Below are positions 1 to 6,000 of a stretch of 6,000 bases of DNA, one piece after another. Origin of the DNA: Ignavibacteria bacterium (GTDB lineage: Bacteria > Bacteroidota > Ignavibacteria > Tepidaquicellales > Tepidaquicellaceae); contig JAGPCH010000112.1 in assembly GCA_018058125.1 (NCBI GenBank), positions 1 through 6,000 on the forward strand, written 5' to 3'. Each line of letters opens with the position of its first letter. Within the stretch, counting starts at the first letter, position 1. The notes beneath the pieces are model-generated. The model made no database searches and was not told where the DNA came from. It saw only the letters and a list, made by a program, of their open reading frames with translations. The position numbers were made by a program, and so were the translations under genes.

Positions 1-1921
1 GGTCTGTCAGATCTGTAAGATTATCACCATTGACATCCGTTACTAAATAGCCGGTAGCAAAGAGAGATGCATTATTGTTGATCAGAACTATATCAGTCAG
101 ATCAATACTTCCGCTCTGATTTACATCTCCGGTATAGACCACCCAGCTTGCCCCCTGCTTCAGCATATTATTTCCGAATGCTTTTGCGGAATCAGTTGTG
201 AAATTGTAAGTCAAGGAGTTTGATGAAAACGACTGAGTTGTTTTACTCCAGGTCTCGAGTCCGTTTCGGTGTTTTAATTGTAAATAGTACGGAGTTCCGT
301 TTGATGCATTATTAAATGAAAAAGTTGCCTGACCTGATGCAGACAGTTTAGCTTTGGCTGAATCGACTATTGCATAAGGGCTGGTAGAATTTCTTAAGAA
401 CACTCTCATAGTATCGCTCACCATAGTGTTAGTTCCGGAATTATAAAATCCCTGTAACCTTGCTGTCAGATCAAGATTTTTTGCACTTGAGCCTGAGCTT
501 TGTATCCAGTCTATGATTTTTTTATAAACAATTACCGGACCGAGAGGACTTGACGGAGAACCGCTTGTAGCTCTCAGACTTGAAAATCTGTTTGTCATGA
601 AGAAAGTATTGTAATTTACTCCCGCAAAACTAACTGCGATACACGAGTCATTCCCGTTTCCTGTGACGGATTTTGGTTTGAAAGCAGGACTGCTTCCGTT
701 TACCGGTTTAATCAACTCAGGTGAATATGGTTCGGACACTGAGTCCTGTGTGATCCCGTTAAACAATCCTATGCCTCTGAATTTACTTCCGCTTGCAGGA
801 ATATTTGTTACCCAGTTTGTATTAATTGTCTGCGCTTTTAGATATTGTCTGTAAAAAACAGTATCAGCCGGAGTTGGAAATCCAAATGAAGGTTCATCAC
901 TAGTAGCAATTGCATCTCCGAAAACAATGAGAGACTTTTTATTTCCTGCTGAAGAATTATCAACAAACGCTTTCATAGAATCTCTGACCCATGCAGAATG
1001 ATTAGCTTCCTGTTTAATATTCACAAACATAATTTTCCATGGTTTGTATGCGCCGGTATAATTTATTCCAACCGTATCAAAATTGTTTGCATATCTGCCG
1101 TCATTTAAGATCGCCCTTACAAGAGAGTCCCTGTCCTGCTGTTGTGAATATAAGACACATAATTCTTTTGCAACTCTCGGAGTGATTGCGGCATTCATCT
1201 GATTGTTTGTATTATTGCCGTCAGAAATAAGTATAGAATCTCTGACTGTATAAGCCGTTCCTGATGTGAAAGTCCACGGGTCAAAAGTAACAATAGCGTT
1301 TGCTCCGGATGCCAGACTTGAAACAGTCTTAGTGCTTGTATATCCTCCCGGAGTGATGGTTCTTCTAACACTGAAACTTGACGAACCTGTACCTGCGTTG
1401 AATACCTTGCCAACAGGCGAATGTGTAGTTGAGTTAAAATACTGATCATAAACAAGACCTAAGTTAGAAATACCAACATCTACTGAAGCCTGATTTCCCA
1501 TTTCAGATTCCATAGCATAATTAAGTCCGCTTGATCTTGATAATTCATAAACTCCGTAAGTTGATGAACCCGGAGGCACAAGGTTTGTAAAATAATTTGC
1601 ATCAGGTCTTGCCGGTATTTCATATAGAATCTGCAGCGGTCCATAATATGTTTCACTGCCGGAATATTCAGTCTGAGCTATACCAACATAATAGAAATCA
1701 TTCGTGACTAAGAACGGTTTAGGATCGGTAATTTCAAATGATTTATATGTATTATTGTCAGTTGATTTTAATTTATAATGAGGAGATTTTCCGACAACTA
1801 CCCCAGAACTATTTACAACATATCCATAAACGATCTGTCCGATACTATTCACATCTCCGGAGATCTTAACATTAACCTTTCTTACCTGACCTGTCCCTTT
1901 CATATAATATTTATTCATAAA
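1..1921 (-). repeat. Diverged direct repeat, copy 1 (paralogous coding sequence)
   Basis: This segment and 4079-6000 are two copies of one ancestral coding sequence in the same orientation. They are offset by 4078 bp at the left end and 4069 bp at the right, so the net indel is only three codons. Some blocks are nearly identical at DNA level, for example the stretch around 1073-1100 versus 5153-5180. Such blocks could support recombination between the copies. Confidence 0.85.
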
Positions 1922-3010
1922 AGCATATTCAGTTGACCACCCTACAGAAGAGTTACAGCAAGCCGAATCAACATATCTCACTTTATTCGTATTTACTTCC
2001 GAAATAAATGTTTTGGAATTATTAGAATTATTGTCATCCGGAGGAATAAATGCAGTCACGCTGGAGAAGCCATTCAGCACGGGATTGTAACCTAAGAATT
2101 CTACCTGCATAGTATCAAGCGGACCTAAATAAGGGATCACCAGTGAATCATACAGTGTATTTGTTCCTGTAATATTGAGATAAACCTTTAAATTAGTCAT
2201 TGGAGCAATACTATTATTTTTAATCAAAACCGGGATCTTATCAGGCACGCCAAATACTAATGGCAGCTTTCCTTTTGCCCATACATTTTCCACGGAGGCA
2301 TCTGCATTACCGCTTACTTCACCGATTTTTATGTTGTCAATAAAAAGATTATTAGAACAGTTTTCATAAACCTGAAAATAGATCTGTGAAGCATTGGGCG
2401 GAAGATCAACTATCATTGTACCCCATTCATTGCTCTGAGGCTGAAAATACTGATCAGTACCTGGAGCTGTCTGCAGTTCCTCACCATTATAATAGATCAG
2501 GCTATACCAATCGCTTTCATTATCATCATAATAAAAAATTTCCAAAGCATCATAATAAGAATATCCGTCATCGTAAGGTGCATAGGCAAAATCAAAAATA
2601 AGTTTATCATTGAACTGAGTAGAGCTGAAACCTGAAGTATAAATTACATTATCTGAATAATTACAATTCCAGCTTGAATAGAACATACTGACCATACCGT
2701 TGCCATATCCGCTGGCTCCGTAGTATTGTTCCCACTCAGTACTGCCGGAATTAACAGACCAGCCCGACGGCGGGAAAAATCCGGATTCGAAATCTTCTTC
2801 AAGAAGCCATGCGCCTCTTGACTGAATGTTTATTTTTTTTGTATTCTTATCAATATTATCCATCACTTTTTTTCTGTCTGTTTTCGATGGACCTTTTTTA
2901 TGAGTTCCGGCTGGCTTTATTTTTTTAATCAGATCCTGAGAATAAGATACCTGACCAGTTAAAAACAAAGTAAAAACAGCAAGCAGCAGAGCAGTTGTAA
3001 TTTTTTTCAT
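1..3010 (-). CDS. Secreted multidomain surface protein with dockerin-like C-terminus (3' end outside window)
   Basis: The reading frame is open from an ATG at 3010-3008 to the window edge: 1003 codons, no stop seen. The start is supported by AAAGGAG five bases upstream and by the signal peptide it begins (MKKITTALLLAVFTLFLTG..., likely cleaved near residue 25), so the protein is exported. Domains, by eye: a basic linker (about 26-65); a choice-of-anchor-J-like beta sandwich (about 71-231, opening EDFESGFFPPSGW and closing FIDNIKIGE); a CARDB/Ig-like spacer (about 235-355) ending near a CC pair; a second beta-rich module (about 360-500); another CARDB-like segment (about 505-605); a Rossmann-like module resembling degenerate GATase/flavodoxin domains of surface proteins (about 615-836, KKSLIVFGD near 691-699, closing IIDWIQ); a beta segment; and a dockerin-like domain from residue 961 with loops DVNQSGSIDLTD and DVNGDNLTDLTD. 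The domain names are inferred from motifs. No enzyme active site is recognised. It is paralogous to the gene at 3810-6000 and is probably an adhesion, binding or structural protein. Confidence 0.9.
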   Translation of the reverse strand, partial: MKKITTALLLAVFTLFLTGQVSYSQDLIKKIKPAGTHKKGPSKTDRKKVMDNIDKNTKKINIQSRGAWLLEEDFESGFFPPSGWSVNSGSTEWEQYYGASGYGNGMVSMFYSSWNCNYSDNVIYTSGFSSTQFNDKLIFDFAYAPYDDGYSYYDALEIFYYDDNESDWYSLIYYNGEELQTAPGTDQYFQPQSNEWGTMIVDLPPNASQIYFQVYENCSNNLFIDNIKIGEVSGNADASVENVWAKGKLPLVFGVPDKIPVLIKNNSIAPMTNLKVYLNITGTNTLYDSLVIPYLGPLDTMQVEFLGYNPVLNGFSSVTAFIPPDDNNSNNSKTFISEVNTNKVRYVDSACCNSSVGWSTEYAFMNKYYMKGTGQVRKVNVKISGDVNSIGQIVYGYVVNSSGVVVGKSPHYKLKSTDNNTYKSFEITDPKPFLVTNDFYYVGIAQTEYSGSETYYGPLQILYEIPARPDANYFTNLVPPGSSTYGVYELSRSSGLNYAMESEMGNQASVDVGISNLGLVYDQYFNSTTHSPVGKVFNAGTGSSSFSVRRTITPGGYTSTKTVSSLASGANAIVTFDPWTFTSGTAYTVRDSILISDGNNTNNQMNAAITPRVAKELCVLYSQQQDRDSLVRAILNDGRYANNFDTVGINYTGAYKPWKIMFVNIKQEANHSAWVRDSMKAFVDNSSAGNKKSLIVFGDAIATSDEPSFGFPTPADTVFYRQYLKAQTINTNWVTNIPASGSKFRGIGLFNGITQDSVSEPYSPELIKPVNGSSPAFKPKSVTGNGNDSCIAVSFAGVNYNTFFMTNRFSSLRATSGSPSSPLGPVIVYKKIIDWIQSSGSSAKNLDLTARLQGFYNSGTNTMVSDTMRVFLRNSTSPYAIVDSAKAKLSASGQATFSFNNASNGTPYYLQLKHRNGLETWSKTTQSFSSNSLTYNFTTDSAKAFGNNMLKQGASWVVYTGDVNQSGSIDLTDIVLINNNASLFATGYLVTDVNGDNLTDLTD

Positions 3011-3015
3011 TTAAT

Positions 3016-3022
3016 CTCCTTT
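3016..3022 (-). promoter_or_regulatory. Strong Shine-Dalgarno of the left-hand gene
   Basis: On the minus strand AAAGGAG lies five bases before the ATG at 3010. It fixes the start of the left-hand gene. It sits inside CTGAAAGGAG (3025-3016), which is complementary, with one G-U pair, to an upstream leader segment at 3144-3135. Confidence 0.85.
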
Positions 3023-3057
3023 CAGAAGAATGTATATATTAATTTAAAATTTATAAT

Positions 3058-3190
3058 AAAAAAACCTTCACACACTTTCAGTAAATTTTAACTTATAACA
3101 ATATTACAAGTTCGTATGGCGTACGATAATTTTACTGAAAAGAGTATATGAAGGTAAAAAATTGAGAATCCGGTTTATCGTTACGCCATT
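3058..3190 (-). promoter_or_regulatory. Structured 5' leader with interlocked inverted repeats, possible attenuator
   Basis: In transcript order the minus strand carries arm B' (3189-3175, ATGGCGTAACGATAA), arm A' (3155-3131), arm B (3129-3116, TTATCGTACGCCAT) and arm A (3085-3064). B' pairs with B over 14 positions with one bulged base. A' pairs with A through TTTCAGTAAA/TTTACTGAAA and ACCTTCA/TGAAGGT, with a mismatched middle. The A-A' stem is followed at once by a T-run (3064-3058) on the minus strand, as in an intrinsic terminator, though the loop of about 45 nt is long. It contains a small 5-bp hairpin (3112-3126). The two helices interlock, so they would compete or form a pseudoknot. 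I recognise no known riboswitch class. The regulatory role is inference. Confidence 0.4.
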
Positions 3191-3194
3191 TAAA

Positions 3195-3225
3195 CAAATA
3201 TATTGAACTTAAAACTATTTACAAA
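3195..3225 (-). promoter_or_regulatory. Predicted Bacteroidota-type promoter for the left-hand gene
   Basis: Read on the minus strand, TTTG (3225-3222) is followed after exactly 19 bases by TATATTTG (3202-3195). This matches the known Bacteroidota primary-sigma consensus TTTG-N(about 19)-TAnnTTTG. Transcription would begin a few bases downstream, around 3189-3191, giving an untranslated leader of about 180 nt before the ATG at 3010. The match and spacing are seen directly. Promoter activity, and use of this consensus by the organism, are inferred. Confidence 0.6.
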
Positions 3226-3350
3226 AGAAAAAAAAATAGGGTTTTAGAACTTGGAATTGAATCTGCAAAACAAGAAACTCGAAATCCTTTACTTTTTGGG
3301 CATATTTTGATAATTTAATATCAATTATTTAGCTAAAACAGGTATTCATT
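3226..3350. other. AT-rich intergenic spacer
   Basis: I see no open frame, RNA gene or repeat family here. The only structure noted is a short inverted repeat, TTGATA-N6-TATCAA (3307-3324), about 27 bp before the ATG of the decayed gene at 3351. It could be an operator remnant or chance in AT-rich DNA. Confidence 0.5.
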
Positions 3351-3714
3351 ATGCAAAATTCAAAACTGATACGGCTGTTAAAATCACTGAAACCGGCAGA
3401 ATTCAGAGAACTCAAAGATATTATTTATACTCCTTATTTTAATAAAAATGAAAACATCATTTTATTTTTTGAAGCTTTAAAAAATTTCTATCCGGTCATA
3501 GATCAGAATGAGCTCAATGACGAGAATATCAATAAAAAAATTTATAATTATAAAAAGTATGATTATTATAAAATTTAAAAACCTTATCCGATTTGTTTGG
3601 GTTGAGTTTTGAGTTTCCGGCTATAGATAATATAAGTAAAACATTAATGAAATTAAAATCAACCGGTTTGGCATAAAAAACTGGTTATATGAAAAGTTAA
3701 ATGAATTTGAATAG
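3351..3714 (+). pseudogene. Remnant of a conserved hypothetical protein (N-terminal fragment, frame-disrupted)
   Basis: The intact portion (3351-3578) encodes 75 residues beginning MQNSKLIRLLKSLKPAEF, with PYFNKNENI, LFFEALKNFYP and KKIYNYKKYDYYKI. This resembles the start of a family of several-hundred-residue cytoplasmic hypothetical proteins that I recall from Bacteroidota and Ignavibacteria (SKLI.LLK...EF...SPYFN...LF..LK.FYP...KKY). That is recollection, not a search result. The frame stops at 3576-3578. A plausible continuation follows in a second frame from 3572 (NLKTLSDLFGLSFEFPAIDN..., stop at 3674-3676) and then in a third from 3676 (KNWLYEKLNEFE, stop at 3712-3714). Nothing of the usual remainder is visible. 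Only a weak AGG precedes the start, and no promoter was convincing. A genuine 75-residue protein cannot be excluded, but a decaying, truncated gene is more likely. Confidence 0.55.
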
Positions 3715-3752
3715 ATTTTATCCCCAATCATACTGTTTGTGTTTCATATATA

Positions 3753-3790
3753 AAAATAAAAAGACCGGACTTTACCGGTCTTTTTATTTT
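3753..3790. terminator. Rho-independent terminator of the right-hand gene (bidirectional form)
   Basis: This is a perfect 16-bp inverted repeat, with arms 3753-3768 and 3775-3790 and a 6-base loop at 3769-3774. The core is GACCGG/CCGGTC, flanked by A-rich and T-rich arms, so each strand has a T-run after the GC core. It begins 20 bp past the stop of the minus-strand gene at 3810 and should terminate it. It could also stop plus-strand transcription through the decayed gene. Confidence 0.92.
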
Positions 3791-3809
3791 ACATTTTTAC
3801 TTATTTATA

Positions 3810-6000
3810 CTATCTGTTAACTTTCTTTTTTAAAACAGCATTATTCTTATCCCTGATTATAATGTCCGGCAAAGAATTGTTGATATTATATTCATTCCGG
3901 AACATGTTATATATTTCATTATCCGGAGTTATTTCTGAAAGAATTTCATCAGTGAATACTGCTTTTTCATTTCTGATGATCAGATCCTGTGAAACCCCAT
4001 ATTTCATAAGTATTTCAGGACCGGAATTTGGAGTTACCTTTTGAACAAATCCGCCCGAATTATTATTTGTCTGAATGAGATCTGTCAAATCCGAAAAATT
4101 ATCTCCGTTTACATCAGTCTTCTTATAACCGGTAGTAAACAAAGATGCGTCATTATTTATAAGTACAATATCGGACAAGTCTATAGTTCCATTCTGATTC
4201 ACATCACCTGTATATAATACCCAGTTAGATCCCAGTTTTTTCATATTATTTCCAAAGGCTTTAGCCGAGTCAGTTGTGAAATTATACACAAGAGAGCCTG
4301 AAGAAAACGCCTGAGTGGTTTTGCTCCAGGTCTCAAGTCCGTTTCTGTGCTTAAGCTGAATATAATACGGTGTACCGTTAGCTGCTATGTTAAATACAAA
4401 AGAACCCTGTCCTGCCTGATTCAGATATGATCTGGCAGAGTCGACTATTGCAAATGGAGAAGAAGCATTTCTTAAGAAAACTCTCATGGTATCTCTTACC
4501 ATCTGATTATTAACCTGATCATAGAAGCCCTGTAACTTAGCTGTAAGATCAAGCACTTTTGCGCCTGTATTGGAATTTTGTAACCAGTCTATGATCTTTG
4601 TATAAACTCTCACGGGTCCTAATGGAGATGACGGCGAACTGTTAGTTGATCTCAGACTTGAGAACTGATTTGTCATAAAGAAAGTATTGTAGTTTGCTCC
4701 TGCAAAACATACAGCATTACAAGAATCTGCTCCGTTGCCGGTGACTGACTGAGGCTTAAATGCCGCGGTGCTGCCGTTTGTTGGTTTTATTAATTCAGGA
4801 GAATAAGGATCTGACACTGAGTCCTGGGTTATTCCGCTGAAGAAACCTACTCCTCTGAACCTGCTGCCGCTTGCCGGTATGCTTCCTATCCAGTCATCAC
4901 TGATAGTCTTTGCTTTAAGGTACTGTCTGTAAAATACTGAATCAGCCGGTGACGGATATCCTGTCGAAGGATCATTACTGTTTGCGATGGCATCTCCGAA
5001 AACGATCAGAGATTTTTTATTTCCGGCAGTAGAATTATCGATAAATGACTTCATGGAATCTCTTACCCATGGAGAATAAGTGCTTTCTTCTTTTAGATTA
5101 ACTATCATTATTTTCCAGGGCTGGTAAGATCCTGTATAATTAATCCTGACTGTATCAAAATTGTTTGCATATCTTCCGTCATTATTTATAGCCCTTACAA
5201 GACTGTCTCTGTCCTGCTGCTGAGCCCATAATACGCACATTTGTTTTGCAACCCGGGGAGTGATAGTGGAGGTCATTTGATTATTTAAAATGTTTCCGTC
5301 AAATGTAAGTATAGAATCTTTTATTGTATAAGTTATGCCGGAAGTGAAAGTCCACGGATCAAAAGTAACAGACGCATTTGCACCGGCAGCAAGTCCTGAA
5401 ACAGATTTCGTACTTGTATATCCACCGGGACTTATGGTTCTTTTTATATTAAAACTGGAAATACCGGTACCGGCATTAAATACTTTATTTTTTAAAGTGA
5501 CTGTTGTAGAATTATAATACTGATCATAGACCGGACCCAGATCAGATATGCCATTATCTATAATTGTCTGATCTCCAATTACACCTTCGATAGCATAATT
5601 CTGTCCGTACTCTCTTGGAAATTCAAATACGCCAACAGTCGAACCTGCAGGTGCAAGACCTGATCCGTAATTAGCCTCCGGTCTTGCAGGAATTTCATAC
5701 AACATCTCCTGTGGTGTAAATGCAAATCCGTCACCTGCAAATTCAGTCTGCGCTATTCCTATATAGTAATAATTATTTGTAATGACCGGAGGTTTAGGAT
5801 CGGTAATAGGAAATGATATATATTTGGTATCATCAGTTGGTTTTATTTTATAATGAGGTGATTTACCAAGTACAGTTCCGTTAATATCTACTACATAACC
5901 GTAAACTATCTGTCCTGCATTGTTAGCACCAATTTTTATATTAACATTTCTGATCTGACCTGTTCCGGACATATAATATTTGTTCAAAAATGAATTTTCT
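3810..6000 (-). CDS. Second secreted multidomain protein, paralogue of the left-hand gene (5' end outside window)
   Basis: The frame is open from the right edge to a TAG at 3812-3810, giving 729 visible residues. The first possible start (TTG at 5987-5985) is not the real one. The frame continues upstream as ENSF, and this point aligns with internal residue 365 of the paralogue (EYAFMNKYYM versus ENSFLNKYYM), so about 360 residues including the signal peptide should lie beyond the window. Visible modules are a beta-rich module, a CARDB-like segment, a Rossmann-like GATase/flavodoxin-type module (about 5240-4584, with KKSLIVFGD, FYRQYLKA and IIDWLQ), a beta segment, and a dockerin-like domain (about 4208-4035). 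The dockerin loops DVNQNGTIDLSD and DVNGDNFSDLTD both keep acidic or polar residues at EF-hand positions 1, 3, 5, 9 and 12. After it comes a tail of about 74 residues ending KKKVNR, without an evident LPXTG or type IX sorting motif. Roughly two thirds or more of residues match the paralogue by eye. A strong terminator follows 20 bp after the stop. Confidence 0.9.
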   Translation of the reverse strand, partial: ENSFLNKYYMSGTGQIRNVNIKIGANNAGQIVYGYVVDINGTVLGKSPHYKIKPTDDTKYISFPITDPKPPVITNNYYYIGIAQTEFAGDGFAFTPQEMLYEIPARPEANYGSGLAPAGSTVGVFEFPREYGQNYAIEGVIGDQTIIDNGISDLGPVYDQYYNSTTVTLKNKVFNAGTGISSFNIKRTISPGGYTSTKSVSGLAAGANASVTFDPWTFTSGITYTIKDSILTFDGNILNNQMTSTITPRVAKQMCVLWAQQQDRDSLVRAINNDGRYANNFDTVRINYTGSYQPWKIMIVNLKEESTYSPWVRDSMKSFIDNSTAGNKKSLIVFGDAIANSNDPSTGYPSPADSVFYRQYLKAKTISDDWIGSIPASGSRFRGVGFFSGITQDSVSDPYSPELIKPTNGSTAAFKPQSVTGNGADSCNAVCFAGANYNTFFMTNQFSSLRSTNSSPSSPLGPVRVYTKIIDWLQNSNTGAKVLDLTAKLQGFYDQVNNQMVRDTMRVFLRNASSPFAIVDSARSYLNQAGQGSFVFNIAANGTPYYIQLKHRNGLETWSKTTQAFSSGSLVYNFTTDSAKAFGNNMKKLGSNWVLYTGDVNQNGTIDLSDIVLINNDASLFTTGYKKTDVNGDNFSDLTDLIQTNNNSGGFVQKVTPNSGPEILMKYGVSQDLIIRNEKAVFTDEILSEITPDNEIYNMFRNEYNINNSLPDIIIRDKNNAVLKKKVNR
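4035..4208 (-). other. Dockerin-like two-loop calcium-binding domain (coding)
   Basis: This part of the right-hand gene encodes two 12-residue EF-hand-type loops, DVNQNGTIDLSD (4205-4170) and DVNGDNFSDLTD (4115-4080), spaced as in type I dockerin repeats. The calcium-ligand positions look intact. In the left-hand paralogue the same domain spans about position 130 to beyond position 1, and loop 1 has Ser in place of Asn at position 5. Dockerins in cellulosome bacteria bind cohesins. In non-cellulosomal bacteria their partner is mostly unknown, and no cohesin is encoded here. Confidence 0.8.
4079..6000 (-). repeat. Diverged direct repeat, copy 2 (paralogous coding sequence)
   Basis: This is the partner of the repeat at 1-1921. 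The homology reaches the right window edge and probably continues, because the paralogue has about 360 more residues on that side. Confidence 0.85.

Noticed and set aside
663..854. Plus-strand 63-codon open frame.
   Set aside because: It lies wholly antisense within the left-hand coding sequence and has no recognisable protein features.
1195..1455. Minus-strand 86-codon open frame.
   Set aside because: It overlaps the left-hand gene out of frame. The gene's own frame is supported by paralogue conservation.
2386..2601. Plus-strand 71-codon open frame rich in His and Asn.
   Set aside because: It is the antisense reading of the Tyr/Asp-rich part of the anchor-J-like domain. Its odd composition is a by-product.
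3058..3161. Possible miniature inverted-repeat element: ends ACCTTCA/TGAAGGT at 3064 and 3155, flanked on both sides by AAAAAA.
   Set aside because: The flanking direct repeats are low-complexity A-runs and only one copy is present in the window. The structure is better explained as part of the leader of the gene starting at 3010.
3301..3308. TATTTTG upstream of 3351 as a promoter for the decayed gene.
   Set aside because: It is one base short of TAnnTTTG, and no properly spaced upstream TTTG supports it.
3862..4044. Plus-strand 60-codon open frame.
   Set aside because: It is antisense to the C-terminal tail of the right-hand gene, and no ribosome site or family was seen.
5335..5517. Plus-strand 60-codon open frame.
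   Set aside because: It is antisense to the CARDB-like part of the right-hand gene, whose frame is conserved in the paralogue.
3810..5987. Reading the right-hand gene as a complete 725-residue protein starting at a TTG at 5987.
   Set aside because: The frame is open upstream to the window edge, no signal peptide or Shine-Dalgarno is present there, and the point aligns with residue 365 of the paralogue.

Overview
The window holds two long, clearly paralogous genes for secreted multidomain proteins. Both are on the minus strand, and about 0.8 kb of AT-rich sequence separates them. The right-hand copy (from position 6000 down to its stop at 3810) lacks its start in this window. The left-hand copy (start at 3010, running to position 1) lacks its stop. 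Neither shows a complete catalytic domain. They look like cell-surface or extracellular proteins built from beta-sandwich modules, a Rossmann-like (GATase/flavodoxin-like) module and a C-terminal dockerin-like domain with two calcium-binding loops.

The style of these proteins points to the Bacteroidota/Chlorobi/Ignavibacteria side of bacteria, with Ignavibacteria or relatives as my best guess. The clues are the choice-of-anchor-J-like opening, CARDB-like spacers, the dockerin-like GDVNQ.G..DL.D and DVNGDN..DL.D repeats, AT-rich DNA, and a TTTG-N19-TAnnTTTG promoter of Bacteroidota type. This is inference from motifs and was not checked by any search.

Layout, left to right: 1-3010 minus, first secreted protein (signal peptide visible, 3' end off the window). 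3011-3225, its upstream control region: a strong Shine-Dalgarno, a long leader containing two interlocked inverted repeats, and a Bacteroidota-type promoter. 3226-3350, non-coding AT-rich spacer. 3351-3714 plus, a decayed N-terminal fragment of a conserved hypothetical protein family, broken by stops and frame changes. 3753-3790, a perfect 16-bp hairpin that terminates the right-hand gene. 3810-6000 minus, the second secreted protein (5' end off the window).

The coding parts are an ordinary case of tandem duplication and divergence of surface proteins. The part most worth a second look is the roughly 180-nt leader of the left-hand gene. Its inverted-repeat arms occur in the order B'-A'-B-A in the transcript. 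The A'-A helix is followed directly by a T-run, and arm A' could alternatively pair over ten positions with the Shine-Dalgarno. This resembles a riboregulatory switch, but it is unproven and lies in low-complexity DNA.
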